Assembly (NCBI GenBank): GCA_016219375.1
Contig: JACRNC010000016.1
Span: 62,001-126,000 of the forward strand
Origin: Burkholderiales bacterium
Lineage (GTDB): Bacteria; Pseudomonadota; Gammaproteobacteria; Burkholderiales; Burkholderiaceae_C
Direction: 5' to 3'
DNA length: 64,000 bases
Numbering within the stretch: the first letter of the stretch is position 1; each line of letters opens with the position of its first letter. This document shows, one piece after another, positions 33,359 through 45,341 of the stretch. Position numbers and translations under genes: made by a program. The notes below the pieces were generated by a model, which made no database searches, was not told the DNA's origin, and worked only from the letters and a program-made list of their open reading frames with translations.

Positions 33359-33426
33359 GCTGTCAACAGGCTGACGGTCGCGGATCGCCCGCCTCACCGT
33401 CGTCCCCATCCTTCTGGAGGTTTCCC

Positions 33427-34116
33427 ATGAACGACATCCTGCAGACCGCCTACGGCGGTGCCTTCAGCGCGCAGCGCAACCGCGTGCTGCGCAACACCTA
33501 CTGGCTGCTCGCGCTGTCCATGGTGCCCACGGTTGCCGGCGCCTGGCTGGGCGTGGCGATGGGCTTTGCGGGCTTCACCGGCCGGCCCTTCATGGACTTC
33601 ATGCTGTTCATGGGCCTGGCCTTCGGCTTCTTCTACGCCATCGAGCGCACCAAGAACTCCGGCTGGGGCGTGGCCCTGCTGCTGGGCTTTACCTTCTTCA
33701 TGGGGTTGATGCTCTCGCGCCTGATCGGCGCGGTGCTGGGCAGCTACAGCAACGGCGCGTCGCTGATCATGACGGCCTTCGGCGGCACCGGCCTGGTGTT
33801 CGCCGGCATGGCGACGATGGCCTCGACCATCAAGCGCGATCTGTCCGGCATGAGCCGCTGGCTGTTCGCCGGCCTGCTGGTCGTGCTCGTGGCCGGTGTG
33901 GCCAACATCTGGCTGCAGATGCCGGCGCTGTTCCTCGCCGTGTCGGTGATCTGCATCGCGCTGTTCTCCGCCTACCTGCTGTATGACCTCAAGCGCGTGA
34001 TCGACGGCGGCGAGACGAACTACGTCACCGCCACGTTGGCCGTCTACCTGGACGTCTACAACATCTTCACCTCGCTGCTGAGCCTGCTGGGCTTCGTGGG
34101 TGGTGAACGCGACTGA
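33427..34116 (+). CDS. YccA/Bax inhibitor-1 family membrane protein
   Basis: 229 residues with about seven hydrophobic helices filling residues 20-225, the layout of the Bax-inhibitor-1 (UPF0005) family. The C-terminal 'LLYDLKRVIDGGETNYVTAT' followed by 'LAVYLDVYNIFTSLL' is the family signature. In E. coli, YccA is a substrate and modulator of FtsH, so a link to HflKC (encoded at 7.9-10.2 kb) is plausible but inferred. The start has a strong ribosome binding site. The gene is followed by a strong terminator shared with dnaB. Confidence 0.9.
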   Translation: MNDILQTAYGGAFSAQRNRVLRNTYWLLALSMVPTVAGAWLGVAMGFAGFTGRPFMDFMLFMGLAFGFFYAIERTKNSGWGVALLLGFTFFMGLMLSRLIGAVLGSYSNGASLIMTAFGGTGLVFAGMATMASTIKRDLSGMSRWLFAGLLVVLVAGVANIWLQMPALFLAVSVICIALFSAYLLYDLKRVIDGGETNYVTATLAVYLDVYNIFTSLLSLLGFVGGERD

Positions 34117-34169
34117 CGCCTTGAGTTGAAGGTCGGTTGCGGGCGGGATGAAAACCCTCCTGCACAAGC

Positions 34170-34197
34170 AAAAGCGGCTCCTTCGGGAGCCGCTTTT
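34170..34197. terminator. Bidirectional intrinsic terminator between the YccA-like gene and dnaB
   Basis: A perfect 12-bp inverted repeat AAAAGCGGCTCC/GGAGCCGCTTTT with a TTCG tetraloop. It ends in T on both strands and lies between two convergent genes, so it should stop transcription from either side. Confidence 0.92.
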
Positions 34198-34221
34198 CGT
34201 TGATGCAGGCGCTGTGCGGAT

Positions 34222-35634
34222 TCAGTACTCACCGCCGTAGCTGCCCGGCGCCAGGTTCTCGAACTTGGTGTTGGGCTTGAGGAAGGCGAGCTTCACCGTG
34301 CCCACCGGGCCGTTTCGCTGCTTGCCGATGATGATCTCGGCCACGCCCGGCTCCTTGGAGTCCTTGTTGTAGTAGTCGTCGCGGTAGATGAACATGATCA
34401 CGTCCGCGTCCTGCTCGATGGCGCCCGACTCGCGCAGGTCGCTCATCATCGGCCGCTTGTCGGTGCGCGTCTCCACCGAGCGGTTGAGCTGCGACAGCGC
34501 GATCACCGGGCATTGCAGCTCCTTGGCCAGGGCCTTCAGGCCGCGGGAGATCTCGCCGATCACGGTGGCGCGGTTCTCTTCGTTGCTGCTGGAGCCGCTC
34601 ATCAGCTGCAGGTAATCCACCACGATCAGCCCCAGCTTGCCGCAGATGCGGGCCTGTCTCCGCGCACGGGCCCGCAGCTCGCTGGGATTGAGCGCGGGCG
34701 TCTCGTCGATGAAGACGCTGGCGCTGCGCAGCTTCTCCACCGCTTCAGACAGCCGGCCCCACTCGTCGTCGTTGAGCCGGCCGGTGCGCAGGTTCTGCTG
34801 GTTGATGCGGCCCAGCGAGCCGACCATCCGCAGCGCCAGCTGCGAGGCGCCCATTTCCATCGAGAAGACGACCACCGGCAGGCCCTCGTTGACTGCCACG
34901 TGCTCGCCGATGTTGAGCGCAAACGCCGTCTTGCCCATGGAGGGGCGCGCGGCCAGGATGATGAGGTCACCCGGCTGCAGGCCGGCGGTCATGCGGTCCA
35001 TGTCGAAGAAGCCGGTGCGCACGCCGGTCACTTCCTCGGCGCCGTTGTCGGCCAGCTCCTGCACGCGGTCCAGCAGGTCCACCACCAGCGAGTCCATGCT
35101 GTGGAAGCCCTGCTTGGAGCGCGAGCCTTCCTCGCCGATCTTGAAGATCTTGCCCTCGGCTTCGTCCAGGATCTGCGACACCGGCCGGCCCTGCGGGTTG
35201 AAGGCGTTGGTCGCGATCTCGTCGCTGGCGCTGACCAGCTTGCGCAGGATGGCGCGCTCGCGAACGATCTCGGCATAGCGGCGCATGTTGGCCGCACTCG
35301 GCACGCTCTGCGCCAGGGCGTTCAGATAGGCCAGCCCGCCGGCCTCGTCGGCCTTGCCCAGCGAGGTCAGCTGCTCGAATACCGTGATCACGTCGGCCGG
35401 CTTGTTCGCATTCACCAGGGTGGCGATGGCGCTGAAGATCAGCCGGTGTTCGAAGCGATAGAAGTCGCTTTCGCTGATCAGGTCGGCCGCACGGTCCCAG
35501 GCACTGTTGTCCAGCAGCAGCCCGCCGAGGACGCTCTGCTCGGCCTCGATGGAATGCGGCGGCACGCGCAGTCGGGCGACTTCATCGTTGCCGGACGGGG
35601 AGGAGGGCAGGGAGGCAGGAAAGACGGCAGCCAT
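34222..35634 (-). CDS. dnaB: Replicative DNA helicase DnaB
   Basis: 470-residue hexameric helicase of the replication fork. The N-terminal domain begins 'PPHSIEAEQSVLGGLLLDN'. The RecA-like motor domain has the Walker A 'LAARPSMGKTAFALN' (K235), Walker B-like 'LIVVDYLQLM' and the arginine-finger region 'LRESGAIEQDADVIMFIYRD'. The start was chosen at the ATG giving 'MAAVFPASLPSSPSGND'; the open frame extends 46 codons further without family similarity. It is the last gene of the rpsF-priB-rpsR-rplI-dnaB order, but a terminator after rplI suggests partial separation. Confidence 0.97.
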   Translation of the reverse strand: MAAVFPASLPSSPSGNDEVARLRVPPHSIEAEQSVLGGLLLDNSAWDRAADLISESDFYRFEHRLIFSAIATLVNANKPADVITVFEQLTSLGKADEAGGLAYLNALAQSVPSAANMRRYAEIVRERAILRKLVSASDEIATNAFNPQGRPVSQILDEAEGKIFKIGEEGSRSKQGFHSMDSLVVDLLDRVQELADNGAEEVTGVRTGFFDMDRMTAGLQPGDLIILAARPSMGKTAFALNIGEHVAVNEGLPVVVFSMEMGASQLALRMVGSLGRINQQNLRTGRLNDDEWGRLSEAVEKLRSASVFIDETPALNPSELRARARRQARICGKLGLIVVDYLQLMSGSSSNEENRATVIGEISRGLKALAKELQCPVIALSQLNRSVETRTDKRPMMSDLRESGAIEQDADVIMFIYRDDYYNKDSKEPGVAEIIIGKQRNGPVGTVKLAFLKPNTKFENLAPGSYGGEY

Positions 35635-35773
35635 CTGGAAATGGTAGGGGCGATACCGCGCGCCGGCTGTGGACAGCGCTGTGGGTAACCGGGGGAAATG
35701 CTGGGCACGGCCTGTGCGTTGCGGCGGATCACCGCTGTGAGCGACCGGCATGCCCGGCAAGCGCTGCGCCAAT

Positions 35774-35800
35774 GAAAAAGGGCCGGCAGAGCCGGCCCTT
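35774..35800 (-). terminator. Intrinsic terminator downstream of rplI
   Basis: On the minus strand a 10-bp GC-rich stem (AAGGGCCGGC/GCCGGCCCTT, 35778-35787 with 35791-35800) and 3-nt loop run into T residues. It lies 25 nt past the rplI stop and about 140 nt before the dnaB start, so dnaB needs read-through or its own promoter. Confidence 0.85.
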
Positions 35801-35825
35801 GCTGCACCTGTCGATGCGCCGCGGC

Positions 35826-36278
35826 TTACTCGGCCTCGGGCACCACGGCGACGGTGATGTCCACCACCACGTCGGTGTGCAGGGCCACCGACACGGCGTG
35901 CTCGCCGGTGGTCTTCAGCGGGCCATTGGGCAGGCGGACCTGCTGCTTGGCCACCTCGAAGCCGGCCTGCTTCAGGCCTTCGGCGATGTCGTGGTTGGTG
36001 ACGGAGCCGAAGAGGCGGCCGTCCACACCGGCCTTCTGGGCCACGGTGATGGTCTTGCCGGAGAGCTTCTCGCCCTGGCCTTGGGCTGCGGCGAGCTTTT
36101 CGGCCTGGGCCTTCTCCAGTTCGGCACGGCGGGCTTCGAACTCCTTGATGGCCGTCTCGGTGGCGCGGCGGGCACGGCCGGACGGGATCAGGAAGTTGCG
36201 GGCATAGCCGTCCTTGACCTTGACCACGTCGCCCAGGGCGCCCAGGTTGGCGACTTTTTCGAGCAGGATGATTTGCAT
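35826..36278 (-). CDS. rplI: 50S ribosomal protein L9
   Basis: 150 residues. The N-terminal domain '[20 protein letters not shown]' with '[14 protein letters not shown]', the long connecting helix ('[20 protein letters not shown]') and the C-terminal domain are all present and of normal length. It follows rpsR by 16 nt. Confidence 0.98.
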   Translation of the reverse strand: MQIILLEKVANLGALGDVVKVKDGYARNFLIPSGRARRATETAIKEFEARRAELEKAQAEKLAAAQGQGEKLSGKTITVAQKAGVDGRLFGSVTNHDIAEGLKQAGFEVAKQQVRLPNGPLKTTGEHAVSVALHTDVVVDITVAVVPEAE

Positions 36279-36294
36279 GGTGTCGTCTCCGGGC

Positions 36295-36585
36295 TTAGAC
36301 CTTGTGCTGGTCGCTGTAGGGGACCAGGGCCAGGTAGCGGGCGCGCTTGATGGCGGTGGAAAGCTGGCGCTGGAAGATCGCGCGGGTGCCGGTCAGGCGC
36401 GCCGGGATGATCTTGCCGTTCTCGGCGATGAAGTCGCGCAGCGTGTCGATGTCCTTGTAGTCGATCTCCTCGACGCCGGCCACGGTGAAGCGGCAGAAGC
36501 GCTTGCGGCGGAACAGCAGCGACTGGGTGTTGCGCTTGGTCTTGCGATCCTTGGAGAACTTACCTTTGCCACGGGGAGCAGGCAT
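36295..36585 (-). CDS. rpsR: 30S ribosomal protein S18
   Basis: 96 residues. The basic N-terminus and conserved '[20 protein letters not shown]' and '[20 protein letters not shown]' followed by '[10 protein letters not shown]' identify S18. It lies between priB and rplI as usual. S18 with S6 is known in several bacteria to bind the rpsF leader and repress the operon. Confidence 0.98.
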   Translation of the reverse strand: MPAPRGKGKFSKDRKTKRNTQSLLFRRKRFCRFTVAGVEEIDYKDIDTLRDFIAENGKIIPARLTGTRAIFQRQLSTAIKRARYLALVPYSDQHKV

Positions 36586-36594
36586 GTCGAACCT

Positions 36595-36921
36595 CTACTG
36601 GTCAGTGGGAGCACTCGGGCCGGACGGGGCCGGGGCGGAGGGCTCGAATTCGGTGATGTGGAACAGGACGCCTCGTCCGTTGCGTTGCGCGCTCAGGAAG
36701 CCGGCAAAGCCGGCCGCCTCGCCGACCGCCAGCCTGGTCAGGCGCTCGGCGATGGAGCCGATGCCGATGGCACGGAGCTCGACGGTGACCTTGCGGGCCG
36801 TGCCGTCCTCGGTGAGCTGCGACTCGTGGCGCAGCGTGAGATCGGCGGCCGGCAGGCCGGCGGGCGTGTAGCGCGTGGCCCGGCGCTCGATCACCTGGGC
36901 GCTCAGAACCAGGCGGTTCAT
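36595..36921 (-). CDS. priB: Primosomal replication protein N (PriB)
   Basis: 108-residue single-stranded-DNA-binding OB-fold protein that helps PriA restart stalled replication forks. 'MNRLVLSAQVIERRATRYTP' and 'AGLPAADLTLRHESQ' are typical of the betaproteobacterial family. It sits between rpsF and rpsR, its conserved place. Confidence 0.93.
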   Translation of the reverse strand: MNRLVLSAQVIERRATRYTPAGLPAADLTLRHESQLTEDGTARKVTVELRAIGIGSIAERLTRLAVGEAAGFAGFLSAQRNGRGVLFHITEFEPSAPAPSGPSAPTDQ

Positions 36922-36967
36922 TGCGGGCAGGCGGGCTCAGGCGCGGGCAGCAACGGAAGCAGGATCC

Positions 36968-37336
36968 TTACGCAGCGGCTTCGGGCTGGGGAGCGGCCTT
37001 GCGGGCCTCTTCCTTCTCGACGGCCTTCATCATGATCGACGGGGCGGTCTCGGCCTTGGACTTCTGCACCGTCAGGTGGCGCAGCACGGCGTCGTTGAAG
37101 CGGAAGCCGGTTTCCAGCTCGGCCAGCGTTTCCTTGGTGCACTCGATGTTGATGCACAGGTAGTGGGCCTTGGCGAGCTTCTGGATCATGTAGGCCAGCT
37201 GGCGGCGGCCCCAGTCCTCGACGCGGTGGACCTTGCCGCCGGCGGCGGTGATCAGGCCCTTGTAGCGCTCCAGCATGGCCGGAACCTGCTCGCTTTGATC
37301 CGGGTGGATCAGCAGCACGATTTCATAGTGACGCAT
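36968..37336 (-). CDS. rpsF: 30S ribosomal protein S6
   Basis: 122 residues beginning '[20 protein letters not shown]', the standard S6 start, preceded by AAGGAG. '[20 protein letters not shown]' and '[13 protein letters not shown]' are conserved. The upstream extension of the open frame lacks similarity and covers the leader. It heads the operon and follows a long structured leader. Confidence 0.98.
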   Translation of the reverse strand: MRHYEIVLLIHPDQSEQVPAMLERYKGLITAAGGKVHRVEDWGRRQLAYMIQKLAKAHYLCINIECTKETLAELETGFRFNDAVLRHLTVQKSKAETAPSIMMKAVEKEEARKAAPQPEAAA

Positions 37337-37439
37337 GGATACTCCTTGTGGATACCGCGCCGCCGTCGTGGGGCAGGCCCGCTCGGGCAGTCGGCGTGGA
37401 AGCCGCCGCGGGGCGTCTGATCCCGCGTGCGGCAAGGTC

Positions 37440-37476
37440 GTCGGTGCAGGCCGCAGACGATTGCGGCTGCCCCGAC
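37440..37476 (-). promoter_or_regulatory. Leader hairpin of rpsF, candidate S6:S18 binding motif
   Basis: On the minus strand the leader forms a long hairpin with three helices of 5, 4 and 5 bp, separated by one mismatch and one bulged base, closed by a 6-nt loop (ATCGTC). The 3' arm includes 'GCACCGAC', with ACCG next to the mismatch. Known S6:S18 autoregulatory leaders present a CCG trinucleotide near a bulge in a hairpin; the match here is by structure and position and is not proven. Confidence 0.5.
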
Positions 37477-37492
37477 AGGCGAAAAGCCGGCG

Positions 37493-37498
37493 ATTATA
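37493..37498 (-). promoter_or_regulatory. rpsF operon -10 element
   Basis: A perfect consensus TATAAT on the minus strand, 156 nt upstream of the rpsF start, between it and the ppsA stop (37554). No good -35 hexamer is evident in the GC-rich sequence before it. Transcription from here would include the leader hairpin. Confidence 0.6.
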
Positions 37499-37553
37499 GC
37501 CCGCGCCGCAGTGCCGCCGCGACGGCCGGCCAGGGCCTCGCGCCGGGGGGGCT

Positions 37554-39959
<2,406 letters not shown>

Positions 39960-40177
39960 GGGAAGGCTCCGTGATGATGAAAAAACCGGGGTCCCGCATG
40001 CCCAGCGCACGTTATCGGTCTTGTCTTGGGGCCGGCATGGCTTGATGCGAGGGACGTTTCGGGACATTCTACGGGGCTGACCCCTAGGAGCAGCCTGCGG
40101 TAAGGGGACGCGAAGTCGGCCCGCACGACTGCCACGCCGCCAGTCGCCGCCGGGCGCATCCGCCAGCCCCTTCGCAC

Positions 40178-40999
40178 ATGTCCGAACGCAGTGTTTTCTT
40201 CGTCTCCGACGGCACCGGCATCACCGCCGAGACCTTCGGCAACTCCATCCTGGCGCAGTTCTCCATCAAGCCGCGCCACGTGCGCCGGCCCTTCATCGAC
40301 ACGGCCGACAAGGCGCATCAGGTGGTGCGCGAGATCAATGCCACCGCCGAGCGCGAAGGCCGCCGGCCGGTGGTCTTCACGACGCTGGTCGATGCCGAGG
40401 TGCTGGGCATCGTGATGGACGGCTGCCGCGGCCTGGTCTTCGACATGTTCAAGACCTTCGTCGAGCCGCTGGAGCTGGAGTTCGGCATGAAGTCCAACCA
40501 CCGTGTGGGCCGCTTCTCGGACATCTCCAAGGACCGCGAATACAACGAGCGCATCGAGGCGATCAACTTCGCGCTGGAGCACGACGACGGCCAGTCGGCG
40601 CGCAACCTGGAGCGGGCCGACGTGGTGCTGGTGTGCGTGAGCCGCAGCGGCAAGACGCCGCCCTCGCTCTACCTGGCCATGCAGCACGGCATCAAGGCGG
40701 CCAATGTGCCGCTGATCCCGGATGACTTCGAGCGTGGGCGGCTGCCGTCGATGCTGGTGCCGCACAAGTCCAAGTGCTTCGGCCTGTCGATCGCGCCGGA
40801 CCGGTTGGCCGAGATCCGGCACGAGCGCCGGCCCAACAGCAAATACGCGAGCATCGAGAACTGCCGCTACGAGGTGGCCGAGGCCGAGTCGCTGATGCGC
40901 CGCGAGGGCATCGCGTGGCTGTCGTCCACGCACAAGTCGATCGAGGAGATCGCCACCACCATCCTGCGCGACATCCGCCCGGACCGGCTGGTGTATTGA
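40178..40999 (+). CDS. ppsR: PEP synthase regulatory kinase/phosphorylase
   Basis: 273-residue DUF299 family protein that switches PEP synthase off and on by ADP-dependent phosphorylation and phosphate-dependent dephosphorylation. It begins '[20 protein letters not shown]', the family start. The P-loop-like segment '[16 protein letters not shown]' (S155-T160) and the C-terminal '[14 protein letters not shown]' are conserved. It is divergent from ppsA, the usual arrangement. Its stop codon lies in a small hairpin shared with the next convergent gene. Confidence 0.95.
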   Translation: MSERSVFFVSDGTGITAETFGNSILAQFSIKPRHVRRPFIDTADKAHQVVREINATAEREGRRPVVFTTLVDAEVLGIVMDGCRGLVFDMFKTFVEPLELEFGMKSNHRVGRFSDISKDREYNERIEAINFALEHDDGQSARNLERADVVLVCVSRSGKTPPSLYLAMQHGIKAANVPLIPDDFERGRLPSMLVPHKSKCFGLSIAPDRLAEIRHERRPNSKYASIENCRYEVAEAESLMRREGIAWLSSTHKSIEEIATTILRDIRPDRLVY

Positions 41000-41012
41000 G
41001 CCGGGCGGCTCA
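40997..41012. other. Hairpin containing both stop codons of convergent genes
   Basis: The 16-nt sequence TGAGCC-GGGC-GGCTCA is a perfect 6-bp inverted repeat. Its left end is the ppsR stop (TGA 40997-40999) and its right end is the stop of the LON-domain gene (TCA 41010-41012 on the plus strand). No T-run follows on either side, so termination is doubtful. Confidence 0.6.
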
Positions 41013-41633
41013 GCCGATCACGCCCTTGCTGCGCAGGAACTCGTCCACCAGGTTCAGGCGCACGAGCGGGTCGTCCAGCTCCATCAGCCGCTGGCGGGCC
41101 TGCTGCGACAGCGGCAGCAGCTCGCACCAGCGGTTGGCCACCCAGCCCGCATCGTCGAAGCGGTAGGGCTTCAGGCAGGGGTGCACGCCCTGGTTGTGCA
41201 GATTGCCGATGGCCTGGCTCAGCGAGGCGGCGCAGCCCTGCTGGCCGGCGGGCGGCGCCAGCACCGCATCGGCCGGCAGCAGCTCGGCGCTGGCACGCCA
41301 CAGGCCGGACGGCTCCTGCCAGCGGCGCTCGAGGCGGAAGCGCTGGCCGCCGCGGCAGCGCAGCTGCAGGATGCCGGGCTGGTCGCCATCGACCTCCAGG
41401 ATCTCGGCCAGCGTGCCGACGTCCTCCAGCTCGACAGCCTCGTTGCCCTGGCGCACCTCGCTGCCCTGGCGCAGGCCGACGACGCCGAAGGGACGCTGCT
41501 CGCGCAGGCAGGCGCCGATCAGGTCCAGATAGCGCGCCTCGAAGATCTTGAGCCCGAGCAGCCCGTCGGGGAACAGCACCGCGCGCAGCGGGAAGAGATC
41601 CAGGTCGCAGCGCGAGGCGCGGGCGTCGGTCAT
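41010..41633 (-). CDS. LON substrate-binding domain protein
   Basis: 207 residues consisting only of a LON N-terminal (substrate-binding) domain: '[20 protein letters not shown]' and '[20 protein letters not shown]' are the domain signature. The ATPase and protease parts of Lon are absent, as in other stand-alone LON-domain proteins whose function is not known. The start ATG overlaps the rapZ stop (ATGA, 41630-41633), so it is translated with rapZ. The upstream open frame has no family similarity. Confidence 0.88.
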   Translation of the reverse strand: MTDARASRCDLDLFPLRAVLFPDGLLGLKIFEARYLDLIGACLREQRPFGVVGLRQGSEVRQGNEAVELEDVGTLAEILEVDGDQPGILQLRCRGGQRFRLERRWQEPSGLWRASAELLPADAVLAPPAGQQGCAASLSQAIGNLHNQGVHPCLKPYRFDDAGWVANRWCELLPLSQQARQRLMELDDPLVRLNLVDEFLRSKGVIG

Positions 41634-42613
41634 GTCGAGGCGGCGGGCGGGGCGGAAAGAGGGGTGGGCGCGGGCAGGGCGTCCAGCTCGCGGTGGCGCA
41701 CTAGCGTGGTCGCCAGCGCGGCAAACCGCTGGCCCAGCTGCTCGGCAAAGTAGACCGACCGATGCTGCCCGCCGGTGCAGCCGATGGCGACCGTGACGTA
41801 GCTGCGGTGGTCGTTGCGCAGCGCGGGCAGCCAGCGGGCCAGGAAGGCTTCGATCTGCACCAGCAGCTCGGCTGCTTCCGGCTGCTGACGCAGGTAGTCG
41901 ATGACAGCCGCATCGCGCCCGGTCTGCGGCTTGAGCTCGGGCACGTAGTGTGGGTTGGGCAGCATGCGCACGTCGAAGACGTAGTCCGCATCCAGCGGCA
42001 CGCCGCGCTTGAAGGCAAAGGATTCGAAGACCAGCGTCAGCACCGCGGCATCGGCCTCCACCAGCTTGCGCACCCAACTGCGCAGCTGGGCCGGGCGCAG
42101 GTGGGTGGTGTCGATCACGGTGGAGGCCTCACGCAGGCCGGCGAGCAGCTCGCGCTCGATCTCGATGGTCTCGATCAGCGCGCGCTGGGCGTCGCCCTCC
42201 GCCCGCGGCTCGCGCGCCAGCGGATGCGGGCGGCGGGTCTCGGAGTAGCGACGGACCAGCACATCCATGCCGGCATCCAGGAAGATGGAGCGGATGGATA
42301 CGCCGTCCAGGCGCAGCTCGTCCAGGCGAGGCAGGAGCTGGCTGATCTGCCGGCCGGTGCGGATGTCCACCGACACCGCCACGCGGCGGGGCAGGCCCTC
42401 GGCGGCGCGCTCGCGCTCCAGGCGGATGAAGTCGCGCAGCAGCTCGATGGGCAGGTTGTCCACGCAGTAGAAGCCTGCGTCTTCCAGCGCCTGCATGGCC
42501 ACCGACTTGCCGGAGCCGGAGATGCCGGTGACCAGCACGATGTCCAGCGGGCCGATGGCGGCCGGCGTGGGGGCCCGCATCGAGGCCGTGGGGTCGGATG
42601 GAGCAGCGCTCAT
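41630..42613 (-). CDS. rapZ: RNase adapter protein RapZ
   Basis: 327-residue P-loop protein; in E. coli RapZ binds small RNA GlmZ and guides RNase E cleavage to control glucosamine-6-phosphate synthesis. Walker A is '[14 protein letters not shown]' (G30-S37), preceded by a short variable N-terminus. The C-terminal domain contains '[20 protein letters not shown]' and '[18 protein letters not shown]'. It follows recN by 8 nt and overlaps the LON-domain gene. No PTS genes, which often neighbour rapZ, are nearby. Confidence 0.94.
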   Translation of the reverse strand: MSAAPSDPTASMRAPTPAAIGPLDIVLVTGISGSGKSVAMQALEDAGFYCVDNLPIELLRDFIRLERERAAEGLPRRVAVSVDIRTGRQISQLLPRLDELRLDGVSIRSIFLDAGMDVLVRRYSETRRPHPLAREPRAEGDAQRALIETIEIERELLAGLREASTVIDTTHLRPAQLRSWVRKLVEADAAVLTLVFESFAFKRGVPLDADYVFDVRMLPNPHYVPELKPQTGRDAAVIDYLRQQPEAAELLVQIEAFLARWLPALRNDHRSYVTVAIGCTGGQHRSVYFAEQLGQRFAALATTLVRHRELDALPAPTPLSAPPAAST

Positions 42614-42621
42614 CGTGGGGC

Positions 42622-44385
42622 TCAGGCGCGCTGCTTGCGCGCCGCATCGGCCGGGCTGCGCGCTCGGTTGCCGGCGGTGGACGGGCCGGGCGGCGCGGCC
42701 TGCGCAGCGGGTGCGTGGCGAGCCTGGTCCAGCAGCTCGCGCGCATGGGCCAGGCCGGCGGCGCTGGCTTGGCCGCCCAGCATGCGGGCGACCTCGGCCA
42801 CGCGGGCGTCGCCGGCCACCGGTGCGATGCGGCTGGTGGTGCGGCCAGCCTGCGCCTGCTTGGCCACCACATGATGGTGGTCAGCGCAGGCCGCCACCTG
42901 GGCCAGGTGGGTGACAGCCAGCACCTGCGCCTCGCGGCCCAGGCGCTGCATCAGGCGGCCGACCGTCTCGGCCACCGCGCCGCCGATGCCGGCGTCGATC
43001 TCGTCGAAGATCAGCGTGGGCGCGCTGGCGCCGTCGCGCTGGCGGCCAGCCAGCGAGCACACGGCAATGGCCAGCGCCAGGCGGGACAGCTCGCCGCCCG
43101 AGGCCACCTTGGCCAGCGGACGCGGCGTGCTGCCGGCATGACCGGCGACGAGGAACTCCACCGCCTCCAGCCCGTGGGCCTGCGGCTCGTCCAGGGGGCG
43201 CAGGGCGATTTCGAACCGGCCGCCGGCCATGCCCAGCGTCTGCATGGCCTGGGTGACGGCCGACGACAGCGCCGGCGCGGCCTGCTGGCGCAGCTTGCTG
43301 ATGCGCCGGGCCTCGGTATCGAAGGCACGTCGGGCCTGCTCGGCCGCCTGCTCCAGCGCGCCCAGATCGGCGGCGGCATCCAGCTCGGCCAGCTCCTGCT
43401 GCCAGGCCTTGAGCGTGGCCGGCAGCTCCTGCGGCTGGCGGCGAAAGCGTCGGGCCAGGCCCATCCAGCCGGCCAGGCGTTCGTCTACCGTGGCCAGACG
43501 CTGCGGATCCAGCTCGGTGCGGCGCAGCACGGCGGAGACGGTGTGCGCCGCGTCGCGCAACTGGGCCTGGGCGCTGCGCAGCACGTCCACCGCCTCGCCG
43601 ATCTGGGGATCGACCTCGACCAGCTCCTGCAGTGCATCGACGGCGCGGTCGGTCAGGCTGTCGGCCGATTCGTCGCCTTCGCTGACGGCATCCAGGGCTG
43701 TGCGAGCGGCGTCCAGGATGCCCTGCGCATGGCTGAGGCGCTTGTGTTCGGCATTGAGCTCGTCCCACTCGTCGTCGCCGGGGGCGAGCTTGTCCAGCTC
43801 ATTGATCTGCCACTGCAGGCGCTCGCGCTCGCGGTCCAGCTCGGCATGGCGGCTGCGGGCGTCGTCCAGGCGGCGGGCGGCATCGCGCCAGGCGGCCCAG
43901 GCCCGGGACAGCGGCTGCAGATCGGCCTGGGCCTGGGCGTCGAGCAGCGCGCGCACGGCGTCGGGCCGGGTCAGGCTCTGCCAGGCGTGCTGGCCGTGGA
44001 TGTCCACCAGCCGCTCGCCCAGCTCGCGCAGCTGGGTCACGGTGGCCGGGCTGCCGTTGATCCATGCCCGGCTCTTGCCCTGGGCATCCACCGTGCGGCG
44101 CAGCAGCAGGCTGTCGCCAGCCTCGAAGCCGCCTTCGTCCAGCCAGGGAGCCAGGGCTGCAGCCAAGGCCCCAGGCGGCTCGAACTCGGCCAGGATGTCG
44201 GCACGTGCCGCGCCCTCGCGCACCACGCCGGCATCGGCCCGCGTGCCCAGGGCCAGCTGCAATGCGTCGATCAGGATGGACTTGCCGGCGCCGGTCTCGC
44301 CCGTCAGCACGGTGAAGCCCGCGGCAAAGTCGAGCTCCAGCTCGTCGACGATGACGAAGTCGCGCAGGCTCAGGCGGCGCAGCAT
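42622..44385 (-). CDS. recN: DNA repair protein RecN
   Basis: 587-residue SMC-like ATPase of double-strand-break repair. Walker A '[20 protein letters not shown]' has K35. A long coiled-coil region runs between about residues 150 and 370. The C-terminal half-ATPase has the signature '[19 protein letters not shown]' and Walker B '[16 protein letters not shown]'. It is slightly longer than E. coli RecN because of an Ala/Arg-rich C-terminal tail. Its ATG overlaps the nadK stop. Confidence 0.96.
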   Translation of the reverse strand: MLRRLSLRDFVIVDELELDFAAGFTVLTGETGAGKSILIDALQLALGTRADAGVVREGAARADILAEFEPPGALAAALAPWLDEGGFEAGDSLLLRRTVDAQGKSRAWINGSPATVTQLRELGERLVDIHGQHAWQSLTRPDAVRALLDAQAQADLQPLSRAWAAWRDAARRLDDARSRHAELDRERERLQWQINELDKLAPGDDEWDELNAEHKRLSHAQGILDAARTALDAVSEGDESADSLTDRAVDALQELVEVDPQIGEAVDVLRSAQAQLRDAAHTVSAVLRRTELDPQRLATVDERLAGWMGLARRFRRQPQELPATLKAWQQELAELDAAADLGALEQAAEQARRAFDTEARRISKLRQQAAPALSSAVTQAMQTLGMAGGRFEIALRPLDEPQAHGLEAVEFLVAGHAGSTPRPLAKVASGGELSRLALAIAVCSLAGRQRDGASAPTLIFDEIDAGIGGAVAETVGRLMQRLGREAQVLAVTHLAQVAACADHHHVVAKQAQAGRTTSRIAPVAGDARVAEVARMLGGQASAAGLAHARELLDQARHAPAAQAAPPGPSTAGNRARSPADAARKQRA

Positions 44386-45272
44386 CAGCTCAGGCCCTCG
44401 TTCCAGCGCAGCTTGCGGCGCAGCGTGGCGTAGTAGCTCCAGCCGCGCGGATGCAGGAAGCGCGCGCGGTGCGGCGAGCGGCGCACCAGGATGCGGTCGC
44501 CGTGCAGCAGCGAGGCCAACGACTGCATGTCGAAGTTCATCGATGCATCCCGGCCGGCGACGATCTCGATGCAGACCTCGCCCGAGTCCGGCAGCACGAT
44601 GGGCCGGTTGGACAAGGTGTGCGGCGCGATCGGCACCAGCAGCCAGCCGCCGATGCCGGGATGCAGGATGGGGCCGCCGGCCGACAAGGCATAGGCGGTG
44701 GAGCCGGTGGGCGAGGCCAGGATCAGACCGTCGGCGCGGAAGTTGGCGACGAACTGGCCGCCGATGTTGACCTTGAGCTCCACCATGCCGGCCGTGGCGC
44801 CGCGGCTGACCACGACCTCGTTGAGGGCGAAGCCTTCGTCGATCACCTCGTCGCCGTTCGGGCTGTGGCGGATGACCGAGCCCTCCAGCATGGCGCGGCT
44901 TTCTTCCTCGTAGTCACCGGCCACCATCGCGGCCAGCGTCTTCTGCCAGCCCTCCATCGGGATGTCGGTGACGAAGCCCAGCCGGCCGTGGTTGATGCCG
45001 ACCAGCGGCACGTTGTAGCGGGCCAGTTCGCGGGCGATGTGCAGCATGGTGCCGTCGCCGCCCACCACCACCGCCAGGTCGCATTGCTCGCCCATCTGCC
45101 GGGGGTCGAGCGCGGGGTAGTCGGTCATGCCGGTGTTGCGCGCAGTGTCGAGCTCCAGCGACACCTCCAGCCCGGCGCGCATCAGGAAGTGCGCGATGTC
45201 GTCGAGCAGCGGCCGGATGCCGCGCGCATGGTATTTGCCCACCAGGGCGGCATGTCGGAAGCGGCTCGGCAT
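44385..45272 (-). CDS. nadK: NAD kinase
   Basis: 295-residue ATP-dependent NAD kinase, the source of NADP. The 'GGDGT' motif is at residues 71-75, and '[12 protein letters not shown]', '[20 protein letters not shown]' and 'GGPILHPG' are conserved. The start was set at the ATG giving '[18 protein letters not shown]'. It heads the operon nadK-recN-rapZ-LON-domain gene and diverges from hrcA across only 69 nt. Confidence 0.96.
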   Translation of the reverse strand: MPSRFRHAALVGKYHARGIRPLLDDIAHFLMRAGLEVSLELDTARNTGMTDYPALDPRQMGEQCDLAVVVGGDGTMLHIARELARYNVPLVGINHGRLGFVTDIPMEGWQKTLAAMVAGDYEEESRAMLEGSVIRHSPNGDEVIDEGFALNEVVVSRGATAGMVELKVNIGGQFVANFRADGLILASPTGSTAYALSAGGPILHPGIGGWLLVPIAPHTLSNRPIVLPDSGEVCIEIVAGRDASMNFDMQSLASLLHGDRILVRRSPHRARFLHPRGWSYYATLRRKLRWNEGLS

Positions 45273-45279
45273 GGGGCAA

Positions 45280-45285
45280 ATTACA
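45280..45285 (-). promoter_or_regulatory. Candidate nadK -10 element, near-leaderless
   Basis: TGTAAT on the minus strand, ending 7 nt before the nadK ATG. With the usual 6-8 nt from -10 to +1, the transcript would start at or next to the start codon. No clear -35 hexamer. Confidence 0.4.
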
Positions 45286-45327
45286 CCACAGCGCCTCTGG
45301 GCGACCGGGCTCGCCAAGCCCCCGTCC

Positions 45328-45333
45328 TACAAT
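45328..45333 (+). promoter_or_regulatory. Candidate hrcA -10 element, near-leaderless
   Basis: TACAAT on the plus strand, ending 8 nt before the hrcA ATG in 'tacaatcgaaatccatg'. The predicted transcription start falls within 1-3 nt of the ATG. No Shine-Dalgarno sequence is present between them. Confidence 0.45.
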
Positions 45334-45341
45334 CGAAATCC

